A stretch of 64,000 bases of DNA, taken from Sparassis latifolia (taxonomy: Eukaryota > Basidiomycota > Agaricomycetes > Polyporales > Sparassidaceae). Location: contig CM031561.1 in assembly GCA_018466975.1 (NCBI GenBank), forward strand, positions 2,294,001-2,358,000. The letters run 5' to 3'. The position numbers and the translations under genes were made by a program. Every line of letters begins with the position of its first letter. Within the stretch, counting starts at the first letter, position 1. Shown in pieces: positions 13,352-25,287 of this stretch. The notes under the pieces were generated by a model. That model was not told the DNA's origin, did not search any database, and worked only from the letters and a program-made list of their open reading frames with translations.

Positions 13352-16300
13352 TCAGTAATCACCCTCACGACTCCAAGTCCGGTGCATGAATGTCTCCTCG
13401 CGAGGGCTCTCTCCGAATAATGAAGACGATGGAGGCTGACTGGGGTCCAGCGCCGTCGTTGCCCACGATGCCAAGTTCAAGGTCCGCAGAAGCCCTGCCG
13501 TGCCAGGCGGAATGGCGCGAGGTGACGATGCGCGCGGGCGCGTGGGCGTATGTGCCCCTTCGCGATCAGGGCTCTTGACGTTTGGTCGTGAGACGGGTGT
13601 CTCAGGGCGCGAAACCGGGCGTCCTGCGTCCGCGTTCGAAGTGGGACCTGCGAATCGGAAGCCCTGCATCCGCTTGCTGATCGCAGCGAGTACAGACTGG
13701 TGGTCTTGCGTCGCGGAGGTCTCGTGTTCGGCGGGCTTGGCCTCCTCCTCACCGTGATTCATGAACGTGGTATGGATGGAGGAGTCCGACAGGCCCCGCC
13801 GGATGAGCGTGCGGTCCAATAGCGTGCTCGGACTCGCCTCTTGAGGCTCCGGACGATCGCCTGCCAAGTCGACAGCATCGACCAGGCGCGACAGCCCGAT
13901 GCGGGATGCTGCGTGTCGCAGCGCAGACCGTCCAACGGTCGCGGCCCCCGATGCCGAGCCAGAAGGCGCACCTGTCCCAGTTAAGCTCCCTTCTCTTACG
14001 CCTGGCATAGGAACTGTGAATCCGCGTTGTGGCTTAGGAATCACGATCCACGGATCAACGCTATCCTCAGTCCGTGGTGCCCCGGCGAAGATACCCATGA
14101 CACTCCGGGAGAGGTTCGTATTGGGCCCATTTGGGACCGGAGCAACTGGCTGCGTCGTGAGGCTCTGCATCGACAGAATGCTGATGCTGTCCTCGCGCTC
14201 GGGATGCGCAGAGTAGGTGCTCGTGACCGAGCGCCCGACCGCGGTTCCGCTGAATTCCACGTTCACGGTCATCGCGGATGCGGACAAGGCGGCCTCGCGC
14301 TTGGGGACGACGCGGGAGGGGGCGCGGCCACGCCCGCGGCTGCTCGACCGCACGGGAGGCGCGAGTGCCCGAGAGGCGGCCTGTTCGCTTGCATTTGGCC
14401 CGGCGGATGGTAGGCCGAGCAGCTTCGAGATCGGAGCCATCCATCCTGGAGCAGAGAGATTCCCAGCGTCTACTCCCGATGTCTCTGCAGTCGCCTTTGC
14501 GGGATGCAGCGCCATCTCACTAACCTTGTTCGCGACGCTGGGATCGAGGATGACATCGTTGAGGGTAACGCGCATCTGGCCCATCTCGGCGAACATGTCC
14601 TTGACGAGCTTGAGGAGTGTCCGGAGGTCCCGACGCGTGCATGTCGTCGTGACCTTATCGTCCTCAAGAAACGCTCGGAAGTGCGCACGGAGCGCGGCGG
14701 ACTCGCGCAGGATTCCGCTCACCGTCGTGCGCGAGAGATGGCTCACGTCCGCGCCAACCAGGTGCTGCCGCTTCAGCCGGTCTGTCAGTGTGAACGCGTC
14801 CGCCTGGCTGAGGCGCGTCAGGAGTGTCGTCACTCGCTCGAGGAGCGCGCTCATGACGGTCGAGGAGGGCTGATTATTGTCCATCACAGAAGATGACTCG
14901 GACTGCCCGTCGTGGGGTGAGAATGACGCGAACGAGGACGCCTGGTCGCTATATGCACGCAAGACGGACGACGGGGACTGGCTCTCGCCGCCATCCGTCT
15001 GCACGCCGCGCGAGCGAGTCAGGGGATACAATGTCTTCTGCGCACGTGGATACCCGGGGGATGCCCTCGCATCATCGTCATCGTTCTCCAAGCTGTCACG
15101 CGACGATGGATAGCTTGCACGCGAAAACGACGTCCATTTCGCCTCGCTCGGCATGAGCGAGTCTGCGGGAGACAGCGGCCGTTGTTCCGTCTCCGGCGTG
15201 AGCAGTTCCTGAGTACAGGCTCAGTACAATGCATACAACGACAAGAAATGACTCACGAAAGCCCTTCGAGACGCCCGCTCCATGCTGGCAGCACGTCGAC
15301 CCCCACGCAAGGCGGGGTCCAGGGAATGCAGCACCGACGGCGAAGGGGCGGTCCCCACATGGAACACGGGCGACAGCGGGGACGACGCGGACGACTGTCC
15401 GCTGTGCGTGTAGCGATGCCGGGCAAACGACACGTCATTCGCCCGCCGCTCCTGGATCTCTTCTTGCAGTGCCCGCAGGTCCTCGCGCGACTCCCCGAGC
15501 AGGTTCCGCAGCTCCGCGTTATCACGCTTCAGCGCCTCGTTGTCCGTCACCAGGGACTCCAGCACCGTCGTCATCTCCGTATTCTCAGGCACCATTGCGT
15601 GGCCCTGTTGCTGTTGGTACATTCACTCAGGCTCGTGTGGATATGGTGGGACAAAGGGCACTCACCGATTGTTGCAGCTGTGCCAAACGCAGACGCGCGT
15701 CCTGCAGCACCTCCTGAGACATCACTCGACGATGCGACCGCTGAGCGTCCAGATCCTCACGAAGACGCACCAGTTGAGCCTGCAACTTGGCTTCGGACGT
15801 CAACCCATTAGGGCTCCTCCAGCCGACACCGCAAAAAGCGAAGCCACTCACCGCACTTGTCTCTCAGCATGCTAATCCGCGCCTCTGCCAGTTTCGCCCG
15901 CTGCGCCGCGCTGTCTCTCTCCTGCTGCATGTCGTCCTTCTCCTGCAGCGCGCTCGAGAGCCGGGTCTCCCACCCAATCGAGCGCGCCTGTTGGGTCGTC
16001 AAGCGCGACATGTTGGCGCGAACTTCCTCGAGCTCTTGCAATGTCGTCTTGTTGGATGCTTCGGACATTTCGTTGTTAACTAGAGCCTGTGTGAGACGCT
16101 GAAAGCGCGATCAGTGATACAGGCGAGACTGGTGCAGCTGCATACGGACCTTCTCCAGCACTGCGTTCTGCATAAGATAATGTCAATGCCATGCGGGGCG
16201 CATAATTTACGGTGTGCGCACCTCCTTGACTAACTCCGCAACTCGTGCGTCGACAGGGCCCTCGCTGGTGTCGCTAGCTTCTGTAGGTACTGGTGATCGT

Positions 16301-16681
16301 TCCGACTACAACGAATATTAAGACCGTATATACAGATCAAGAAAGACAAGGACGCACCTCACGCCTTCGCACATACGCCTCATGCCTCTCTAAGAGAGCT
16401 TGCCCGACCTCTAACCGGGACGCCCTTCAGCAGTGACTTGGACGCGACACACGGCGCTCACCTGCACTGAGTACGAGCCTGGCCTCCATCTTGGTCTTGT
16501 ACGCTAGCCACGCCTTACTCGTCGCGCACTCTTCCTTCCTACAGCAGCACACGGCGACGTGGAGCGGCTCTGGCGAGGACGCGCGCGAGAAGTTGGCGAG
16601 CGCGAGGGTCAGCTCGTCTATCGTGCTCGTCGCGCGATAGAGCGGCGAATCAGGGCTCATTGAGCGGAAAGTTCGCGGCAT
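13352..16681 (-). CDS. Coiled-coil protein with long disordered C-terminal half, function unknown
   Basis: Multi-exon minus-strand gene. The first exon starts at an ATG at 16681 (MPRTFRSMSPDSPLY) and holds a Cys cluster (CCCRKEEC) followed by AWLAYKTKMEARLVLSAG. Short exons continue with QALLERHEAYVRRRE, an acidic linker (SDTSEGPVDARVAELVKE), then a coiled coil (about 15860-16110; TTLQELEEVRANMSRL, SALQEKDDMQQERDSA). A second coiled-coil exon is at about 15660-15780 (QLVRLREDLDAQRS) and a third at 15245-15610 (ESLVTDNEALKRDNAELRN). After an intron with GTGAGT donor, the last exon (about 15209-13352) carries a helical block (about residues 100-220 of that exon) and a long Ser/Pro/Arg-rich tail. 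All donors seen are GT and acceptors AG. I do not recognise the family; the architecture suggests a fungal scaffold or polarity protein, which is inference. Confidence 0.75.
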
Positions 16682-18249
16682 GGTGAACTGGGTGATGTAG
16701 GGTGTCGCTGGGTGGATATATAGCAGCAGTCGTGTGTATGCGACTATTCAGGTGAGTAGATGAATGAAAGGCACGCTGTTATATGCAGTGAGTGGAACTG
16801 CTGTGACATGCACTGTCGTTTAATTTCCGCGAAAGCACGTTCAAAGCACAGGAAATAATAAAGAGGAGAGGGAAGGCACAGCCTACGAGCGTGGTAGAAG
16901 ATTCAAACCAATCCTGACAGTCTGACCTATTGTTCGATCACATTCTTAGCACGACTCGCCCGAAAAGGAATCCCACGTGGTCGGTGGTCTGTGTTGCAAT
17001 AATCGCACTACCTGACCATCATGCATCACCCTTCGTGTCGGCTGCGATTGAATGCACTCCACTTTCGCATCTCTCTCTCCTTGTGGATCCTAGCGGGCTC
17101 CTGAATATCTGATAAGTGCGAGGTCTGGTTTTCTGCGACAAACTAACGCGGTAGCCACACCGGCGCTTGTTCTCAGGCTGCCGGTCTAATATGCCAGTGT
17201 ATTGCTAAGGATATTCCCACCGACCCTCCAAGGTAACAACAGGCGCTTTATGTGTTGGAAAACATATTCTGGACACGTGATGGGAATGAAATAGCGGAAC
17301 AGAACTGACTGCATTGTTCCAGCACCGAATAGTAGAGACTTGGTCCAGCAACGATCGACAGGTGCAGTTCATGACTTCGAATTCTCGGTGCAGCTATTTA
17401 GTTGCTTGCAATGTATTCCAGCCTCTTTGTTCCGTCTTTATGTTGTCACTGTAGATGCACGGTCTCAGCTGCGTGGCAGCCCTGTGTATAGCCACTGCGG
17501 CATGCCACTGCCGCGTCCACTGTTCCAGTTCTCCTTGCCCGGATGTGTCCTACTCTCCATCCAGCCTCATCTGCTAGTTCTGAAGTTGCAACAACGCTAT
17601 GCCTACCTTGGTTCAAGATAATTAGGAGAGTCCTCGATGGGTCCTGATGTCTCTCGCTGTCGCAGCACACGCGAATACCAACTCCTCCCGCAGAAAATTT
17701 CGCCGGATCGCATTACTAGGGGACGTAAACTTGAATGCGGCGGGCGTGTCAGGGCTCAGAATATTGACGGACTGCCTACTACAGACATCGCAACTCGAGT
17801 TGCGGTTCGTGACGAAAATCTAAAAGCTAGTATAATTGATCACAAAAAAATTGTCTTGAAACTATCCCTTCAGCTTTGTGTAGTGCCGCGCATACTGACG
17901 ATGGCTTGCATGCACGGTGACTTGATCTTCCCGGAAGGAATATTGCGTCCGCGAGAGAGGTGATCAATGAAGGTGCAGTTGGTGATGATGAAAATCTGTG
18001 TATTTATACTGCAAGCAGGCGATCAAGTGCGCCAAGGAACAGTCTCTAACGTAGGTAAATACGCGCTGGTTGTCGAAAAATAGAAGTGTCTTTGCTGCCA
18101 TGAAAGCAGCGGTGTCTCATGAGTACTGCATTGTTCGGGTGTGGGGAAGTGATGTCAACGGTGGGAGTCTATGAAGTGAAAAAAGGAAAACGGAGAGATA
18201 GAAAAAAGAAACCGAGAAAGCCCTTCACACCGACTGAACTAGTCTCGAA
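16682..18249. other. Intergenic region, promoter side of the coiled-coil gene
   Basis: About 1.6 kb. A TATA-like run (tatatagcag) lies at about 16719, some 40 bases upstream of the coiled-coil start codon on the minus strand. Frames at 17340-17621 and 17637-17963 show no domain. Nothing else is recognised. Confidence 0.4.
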
Positions 18250-18615
18250 CCTCGTATGAGAGGCCTCTGAGAGGTCCCCCGTGGGAAACGTTGAGTTTGA
18301 ATGTCGACGTCGGCGCAACGGCAGCTTGCCCTCACATGATTTGCACATGATCATGACGCGAGCTTCTGCTCGGGTGAACACCGAGCTCCCTCTGTGCAGT
18401 AGGAAAATAAATGCATTGCACAATAGTTCAGCCCGCGAAAAGTGCTGAAAAATTTGCCACTCATTTCCTGGAAGCTATGCTAAAAATTTTATATGCGTCG
18501 TATGTCACATTGCCCCCTTCACATCTCAAGTTTTGTACGCATTTTGGCCGCGCCGTCGGCATGGTCAAACTCCGCCGTTCCCACGGGGGACCTCTCAGAA
18601 GCCCCTCATACGAGG
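18250..18615. mobile_element. Small inverted-repeat element (MITE-like), copy A
   Basis: A 366-bp unit whose ends are inverted repeats of about 50 bp. The left end starts CCTCGTATGAG, runs through TCTGAGAGGTCCCCCGTGGG and reaches GAGTTTGA; the right end is its reverse complement, ending at 18615 with CTCATACGAGG. The interior has no ORF of note. Copy B at 24321-24603 has the same ends and shares inner sequence (ATGCCGACGGC; AAATGCATTG-like), so this is a family and not a chance hairpin. No clear target duplication could be read at this copy. Confidence 0.75.
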
Positions 18616-19416
18616 ATCCAGCCCCAGTGGAAAACGCGTCTTGCGAGATCGCAGCAAGTCGCACGAGGTCGTGGCTGTGACCAGCTGCGACCAGCCGCGA
18701 GAATTTGGACTATATGCGATCTTGAGCGAGCCCAATCAAATGTGGTCGCAGGCTAGCACGGTGCCAAGCGGGAGAATCGAGGGATTTCGCACCTAGTCGA
18801 ATATTAAGCCGCTGTATAATAATTGTATTGTCGTGATTTAATACACTGTGACTACGCTCGACGTCGTGTGAGCACCCTCGCCGTTGTGCGAGCTCCTGCA
18901 ACATCGCGCGATCTACTTCGACCTGCTCCGCTCTCGCCCCCGCTCCCACCCCTACCCCCGCCCCCGCTCCCGCTCCCGCCCGTACCCCCGCCCTCGCACC
19001 TACGCACCCCGCACGCGCGCGCGCGCCCACCCCCCTGCCTGCGCACGTACCTACACCCGTGCACTGGCACGCAAATCCACACTCTCCCACACAAAGCCGC
19101 AGGCCTCCTTGCGTTTGCCGTCGTCCCCGTTTTCACACCTGGATGCTGCCCAACACCTGTAATATAAGTAGAATTGGTGAATATGTGTCATAGCATAGAT
19201 AAAGAATGAGATAATGGTACCTAGGACATGCTGTGAACACGCCGGTGATGCCATACCTCAGAAGCTGCAGTGTCAGTCAATACGAAACACCGAGATAATC
19301 AAGCATCTCTGGCTTGCACTCTGCGAGCCCCTGCAGCAGTGGTGGCAGACTGTCACGATGCGTCCTTGCTGATACAACGCACGGCCACGTACCTCGTCAA
19401 CAGCGTCAGGATCAAA
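18616..19416. other. Intergenic stretch with a C-rich low-complexity tract
   Basis: No gene is recognised. The core (about 18935-19050) is strongly pyrimidine-biased: repeated CCCGCTCC / CCCCCGCC blocks, then an alternating (GC)n run of about 12 bases near 19015-19030, then more C-runs. Frames through it are Pro/Arg-rich artefacts. Confidence 0.5.
18935..19050. repeat. C-rich low-complexity tract with alternating GC run
   Basis: A one-sided run of C-tracts (CCCCCGC, CCCGCTCC, CCCGCCC) followed by GCGCGCGCGC. It has marked strand asymmetry (C/T on plus, G/A on minus). Such tracts can adopt i-motif/G-quadruplex or, for the alternating part, Z-form structure; that property is known for such sequences generally and is not shown here. 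Confidence 0.6.
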
Positions 19417-20007
19417 ATAAGTCCACCTCCGGCGTCGGCACTCCGCCCGTCCCCCACGGCATAGGCAATCCCTCGGGAACGCCCCTCGTATTACCCACCC
19501 GCTCCTCACAAAAGGATGGGAACAGCTGCCTGGGCACCTTCGGCGTGTGCTCCCCGTCTTCTGCTCTTTGTGCACGTACTCACATCTCCACCATGCCCTG
19601 CAGGTCAAGCCCGGTCTTGCACAGATGCTCAAGGTGTGTCCTCAGCCATGCATGTGGTCCAGCGATGCTCATATCACCATCATGCACAGGGTGGAGTCAT
19701 CATGGACGTCATCAACGCGGAACAGGCACGACGCTCTTCAGTGTACCTGACTATATGCACTTACCTTCCCCCAGGCGCGCATAGCTGAGGAGGCTGGCGC
19801 GTGCACCGTCATGGCCCTCGAGCGAGTTCCCGCTGACATCAGGAGAGAAGGTGGCGTCACACGCATGGTCAGTCCCTCTCGCTCACCTGTGCGTGACGCG
19901 CTCATCGAATGTCGCAGAGCGATCCCCATCTCATCAAAGAAATCGTCGATGCCGTGACTATCCCCGTCATAGCCAAGGTATGCATAGGACACTTTGTGGA
20001 GGCGCAG
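19417..20007 (+). pseudogene. PDX1: Truncated PDX1/SNZ pyridoxal 5'-phosphate synthase fragment
   Basis: Five exon-like blocks read as the first ~120 residues of the PdxS/Snz/Pdx1 family, the glycolytic-sugar-using subunit of the PLP synthase that works with Pdx2/Sno. Blocks: 19419-19544 (variable N-terminus ending GTFG), 19604-19633 (VKPGLAQMLK), 19690-19725 (GGVIMDVINAEQ), 19775-19866 ([19 protein letters not shown]..., ending TRM) and 19918-20007 ([16 protein letters not shown]..., then IGHFVEAQ). The introns are at phase-compatible sites; the third has a GC donor (19726). The normal start is lost (ATA where ATG is expected at 19417). The motif AKARIGH reads AKVCIGH, keeping the Schiff-base Lys. 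Homology stops after VEAQ, so the second half, including the second catalytic Lys region (RTKGE), is absent. A non-functional relic is the simplest reading. Confidence 0.85.
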
Positions 20008-21917
20008 GTGCGTTGGATGGGGTATCTTCCATGTGACTACGATATTCTGCTGTGCGCGCTCGAGCGCGGCACGACCGTCGCGTCGAGGCAGAGAAGGCTG
20101 TTGAGCCACTTCTCGACGGTGTTCCCTGCAGCATATCAAATCGGCATCTCGAGCAGCTTGATTAGGTCGTGCTCTGGAGGTCAGAGTGACTGGATGCAGG
20201 AGGACAAGAGCACAGACGTAGTGGTGACACGAGTACGGTGACGCGTCCATGTCTCTGTCACATGATGAGCTCGGCGTGGGTGCAAAGAGATGATATAATT
20301 CTTATAAGTGCGAGTACACCTGAGTACACTGGGCAATGTACAGTATATAGCTAATTGAGACACGCGTGCAGGCAAAATTCGACAGATGGCGGCCTTACGT
20401 CGAGCAAAGCGCAATTCAGACGGGACACGGTACAGGATCGATGCGTCAAATCACAAGATCTCTCACACGTGTTTGACCAGGTGAGATCTGGTTCAACCTC
20501 CTGCGATAGTCCAAGTCGTGCCGTGATCTGGTGCGTCTTGGTTCGTTCTTGGAATATGCGTTTTTCACTGGGATCCAGCCTCTATATAGAGGAACGACTC
20601 TTTCTTCCTATATACTAGAGGCTGGTTAACGAGCCTACGACTGAACCTCTTGCCATCCTCAACGTGTTCCCCGCCTAGCTCGCATTCACCAAACTCTACT
20701 CACCCGCATCAAAGCTCCATCCCGTCCTCCCATCGAACCTCCTTCCACGTCAGCGATTCACGGTTGGGACGAAGAGGGTTCGGCATCCCTGCTTATTACC
20801 CCTCCCCATCGACGTACTACGCCACGTCGACTAAGGCCGCAAACGCATTCCTGCTATGGCGGGGCACAACTCCCGTAGGTTCATGCAGCCGTCTTTCGGC
20901 AAATGCTCCCGTGTGTGAATCGTGTGAGGCGGAAAAGTGGTGGTGGGATACCTAAAATGAAGACCTCAATTGAGGCAGAGAGATGGATGGCAAGTGCTGG
21001 ATAGTGGATGCATGTCGAGGATGGACAGAGTAGAAGGTTTGAGGATCCAGGCTGGTGGATGCATCGCGACGAAGTCGGATGTACCCTGTCGAGTGAACAC
21101 GCGGGGGAACGACTGCCGCAATGGCGAATCGGACGATGTCGAGTCGGCTGTCTGTCTGTTGGTGGCGTCTACAGTCCTCCCATAGGTGAGAATCTGCGTT
21201 GACTGGGAGCATCGGACGATGCTCCCTCTCTTTGCTCGGCGAAGAGCGTGGGAAAATCCGCACCAGGTGGTGGTACGAGTCCAAGGAGCCCCTGGTTGCA
21301 GTTGGTGAGTAACATGAAAAATATCTGGTGTATGTTAAATCCGCATGTTTTACGGATATTCCTCATACCCCTCCACCTCGGCTTGGCCCGCACAGCTGCC
21401 GAAAACGGAAGGTGACTTGCTTGAAAAGGAAAAAAAGAAAGCCGTCTATAGCAAGTCCTCTTTCTCGCTGCGTAGAAAGGCGCAATTGAGTGCGGTCCCT
21501 ATATATCACACGCGTACCAGTGACCAGTCCCACCGAAAGCGAGAACCCATACATAAGTGCGTGATCACCTACCTACGCGAACAATTAATAACTCATTGCA
21601 ATATTCATGAGGTTGGAGCAGAATTATTGAAGCGTAACGTTGTGGATATTCCGGTCAGTAGGCGTCGCTGCAGCTTTTGGCTTGCTGTCCCTCAAAAACA
21701 TGTAATCCGGTTAGAGCCTCCCTGCCGTGCACCACCTTGGTTGGAGCGATGCGACCTAGACGCGACGATGCCAATCACGTTCGTCGATCAAGATAAACTT
21801 CGATCGAACAGTCGACGTTACGTTCGAATATCTGAAGGTATTTGTCCCTGTATTTCTTCGCCATCTCCTATAATACGACGCTTCGCCTTGCGGGTGAACC
21901 CCCTATCTCCCGCTATC
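20008..21917. other. Intergenic region upstream of the GNAT-ankyrin gene
   Basis: About 1.9 kb. A short hairpin-like pair flanks 20574-20635 (CCAGCCTCTATATAGAGG and CTAGAGGCTGG). The frame of the downstream gene is open back to 21345, but that sequence has no family-like features, so it is treated as leader. No other gene is recognised. Confidence 0.4.
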
Positions 21918-23989
21918 ATGGCTGCCACAACGCTCACCGCTGATGATGGAAAACCCTTCGCGCTCGACGAGTGCACCGCCACTGTCGACATTGACAATGA
22001 CTACTATGAACATCCGGGCGTCGTGAAGCGCATTTCCCTCAGAGTGAAGCACCCTGTGCAGACCCGTGCTGTCCTGGGCGACACTACCACCGCCGCCCCC
22101 ACCAATGGTGAAGAGGAGTGGTTGGACGACATCGACCTCAGCGATGACACAGTCGCGTCCGTAACCGCGCTACAGATCAACCGCGCACGTTGCAGGGGCA
22201 GCTTCCTGGAGGTGATGGACGACATGTCTCAGGAGCTGCACGAGTTCTCTGTCGCTCTCTTCAACAAGTTCGGGCACCTCAAACCCGAGCTTGTCGAACA
22301 CGAGTACCACCGCGGCTCCGGTTGCTGGGGGCGCGAGATGGACAATAACATGCTCGTGTACATCGAATCTGTCGAGGTAAAACCTCAGGTGTGTCTGCCC
22401 CGCCGCCCGTCCGGGCTCCGCCACCTTCTCATTGCGGGACGCACCGTATAGTTCCGTAACAAGGGCGTAGGCTCCTGGGCACTGCGGAAGCTTAGCGAGC
22501 GTTTCGCGACACACGCAGACTTCGTCGTCTGCTGGCCGACCCCTATCGAACGCATCCTCGAGAAGTCAGCATGGGAAGCGCAGAAAAACAAGATCATCGA
22601 TTTCTTCCGCAAGGTAACCTATTTGCCTCCCATGTCCTCACCTGCCTATACTCACCCCTGCTGCAGAATGACTTCCGACGCGTAGGGCGTACTGATTTCT
22701 TCGCATACTCACCTAACCCGCAACATCCCTCGCGTTCGCTCGCAGCAACAGATGACGTCGCAGGGCACGAGTATGCCACAGATGAGAGCGAGGACCCAGC
22801 TACGGAGGCACGCGTGCTGGATTTCCTCCTTACGGGCGGGCAATTGGAGGCACAGCGAGAGCGCGACGCGCAGCACCAGGAGCGCTATCCCGTGCACCAT
22901 GCTATCGCTAAGAGCCTGCATCCCGGTGGCGGCGCTCCGATCGGAGACACTATTCGCACCGCGTACTCAGTAGACCACGCGTCCGTCCGCAAGAAGGACG
23001 ACAACGGGATCTCCCCGCTGCACCTCGCCGCTGGCCTGCTGAGCCTTCCGGCGGTAGAGGCACTGCTCGCACTCCCTGAAGAGAGCGGAGTGCGTGAAGA
23101 TCTTACGCTGAGGGACAACAAGGATGGCGTGACACCGCTCGAGGCATGCGAGCACATGATGCGCTCAACGAAGGAGTTTTCCGAGACGATGCTCGGCGTG
23201 TGGAACGGCCACCAGGACGAGGGGTTGAAGATCGCCGCGACGTTAAGGCGGGCTGCGGGCGAGCAGGTGGGTACGGACGACGAGTACATTCGCCAGCGCA
23301 AGTGGGGATGCACGTGTGGGCAGTGTGCCGACGGGTGGCTTTCACCGCGCATGCGCTACCGTTTGGAATGTACGTCTCGCTTTATTACTGGTTTGGAGCG
23401 TAGCTGACTGGCAGCAGGTGCGGCGGAGCTGGACAAGGATATGATGGAGACAATGCGCCCACAGTTCCGGAGGGGCCGACCGCTGTCCCTTCTCACCATC
23501 CTCGGGGATAGCATCGCGCTGAACTACGTTCCGCAGTATCTGTGGGGCGTGATCGACCGAGCGTTCTACGACGGCTTGCAGCTCGTGTTCCAGGAAATCG
23601 CAGAAGTGCTTAAGCAGGGTGCAATCCCGAGCCCACAGCACGTAAGGCAGCGTGTGGAGGCTGTTGCGCAGAGGTTCTTCGCGGAGGACGGGCGTGTTGA
23701 GTATGCGTTGGACTTCGTCACGCAAGGGGCGCTCGAGCAGAGCCCGCTCGGCGACGCCACGTGGGATGAGATGGTGGAGGACGATCTTGCAGAGCGGCAC
23801 GATGGCGTGTGGGAGGCGTGGCGCAGCTTGCCCCAGTGTGCGAATGATCTGGAGTTCGGGATGGTCAGGGAGAGGCTGGGCCTCTCGGGCAGGCAGCGGT
23901 GGGGTCCGTATTTGGGCGGGGACGACAACGACGAGGACATGGATGATGACGATGACGACGAGATGGGTGAGGAGGAGGATGAAGCTTGA
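21918..23989 (+). CDS. GNAT-like N-acetyltransferase fused to ankyrin-type repeats
   Basis: Four exons. Start ATG at 21918 (MAATTLTADDG). Exon 1 encodes a beta-rich N-terminus ending VESVEVKPQ. Intron 22390-22450 (GTGTGT...GTATAG) is followed by FRNKGVGSWALRKL, which matches the acetyl-CoA-binding motif A of GNAT enzymes (R/Q-x-x-G-x-G/A). A second intron (about 22615-22666) precedes NDFRRVGRTDFFAYS, the usual GNAT C-terminal strand. The remainder carries one or two ankyrin-like repeats (NGISPLHLAAGLLSLPAVEA; DGVTPLEACEHM), a Cys motif (CTCGQC at about 23310) and, after a third intron (about 23372-23418), a helical tail ending in an acidic Asp/Glu run. GNAT enzymes transfer acetyl groups to amines; the substrate here is unknown. 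The GNAT call is good by motif and position; the fusion is read directly. Confidence 0.75.
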
Positions 23990-24320
23990 AAGGAATTCGC
24001 TCTTGGTCAGGGTACGAGGTTTTTTTGTTTGTACGTTCATATGGGTATTGTATGGTCTAGGGAAATACGCACGATTAATGTTGGTCTTTTGCGATCTTTC
24101 GAACGAAGTGTAAGACACCCAATGCCGATAGCACAGGAATTCACCGAGATGTTCAGCTGGGTTAAAGTCCTCTAGATTTGCTTGTACACAATTCGTGCGC
24201 GGAGTCATGCGAGCGAACCAACTATTCCGATCCGTTGACAGTCACGCATGTGGGCCGGTGGACATTCAGCGGCTTGCAGTTCAGAGAAGGAATCGTTTCT
24301 CTCTATGATAGAGGCTGGAT
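23990..24320. other. Intergenic, 3' side of the GNAT-ankyrin gene
   Basis: No gene is seen. Its right end abuts small inverted-repeat element B. Confidence 0.4.
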
Positions 24321-24603
24321 CCTCGTATGAGGAGCCGCTTGAGAAGTCCCCCGTGGGAACTGCGGAGATCGAACATGCCGACGGCAAAATCGCGCACGAA
24401 ACTTGCAAGGCAAAAGCGTATGTATCGGGACACGTCTCTGGTGCAGGAAATGTGGATGTAATTAATATGCAGTACAATCCGATTTTTTTGGCATTATTTA
24501 GATGCGAATTGACTATACAATGCATGTATTCATGTGCGCCTTCTGTAGGGCCGATCAAACTCAGTGGTTCCCACGGGGGACCGCTCAGAGGCTCCTCATA
24601 CGG
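24321..24603. mobile_element. Small inverted-repeat element (MITE-like), copy B
   Basis: A 283-bp unit with the same terminal inverted repeats as copy A at 18250: CCTCGTATGAGGAGCC on the left, through GTCCCCCGTGGGAAC. The right end is the reverse complement through CCTCATACG. Inside the left arm, ATGCCGACGGC and a following AAACTTG match the right arm of copy A, so the family is real. It has no coding capacity and is presumed non-autonomous. Confidence 0.75.
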
Positions 24604-25287
24604 CGCATGATCTCCCCGAGCGATTATTCTCAACTTTTGGACGCGTGGGGAATATCTATTCGAAATCCTGGAACAGAGCTACAGGCACGGGTCAGACTTC
24701 CGGACACAAAAAAAGTAATGAAGTGAATTCAGTTCACGCGCACATTTAGTACTACGGTGAAGGCTCACTTTGACAAACAGGATACTGCACAAAGATGCGT
24801 GAACTTACAGGCAATTCAATTGCTATCTGTGCAACATAGTCCTAGACTAATTTCCACCCTATTGTCCCTAGGTTTTGGATGTTCCACTAGTACTGGCCGC
24901 TAGGTCTTGCCTCGCGTTACCCAAGAATCTTGCGAGCGTCCGACATGTTATATCGTCGAGCGCTAAGGTTTTTGCCACAGCAAAGGTATCATGTGAAGAT
25001 TGAACGTGAATTAACCCAGCTCGAGAAGTCGACGCTCCTCTAGCTCTACTCAACAGTAGGCTGGCCCAGTTAAGCTCCCCTATGCTCGCTCGACTCAACT
25101 CCCAAAGTTCGTTGACATTTCTATAGCTCTGTCATCATAGATCTTATCGGACTTGCCGAGCGCGGGATGCTTATTCACCATCGGCCAACTGGGACTTGTA
25201 CTTAAGGGCCAACCCCACCAGACGCTCTCAGAACATCCACTCCATCAGTCCCCTCACCACCCGCCTTCCCTCCCCCAAATACACAAA
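24604..25287. other. Intergenic, promoter region of the oxidoreductase gene
   Basis: About 680 bases with no gene recognised. The sequence before the ATG at 25288 is CT- and CA-rich (about 25215-25287), typical of a fungal 5' leader. Confidence 0.4.

Noticed and set aside
14217..14873. 218-codon plus-strand frame inside the coiled-coil gene
   Set aside because: Antisense shadow of the 600-codon minus-strand exon in GC-rich sequence.
21345..21917. In-frame 190-codon N-terminal extension of the GNAT-ankyrin gene
   Set aside because: The frame is open but the sequence is basic, low in family-like features and precedes a good ATG (MAATTLTADDG); treated as leader.
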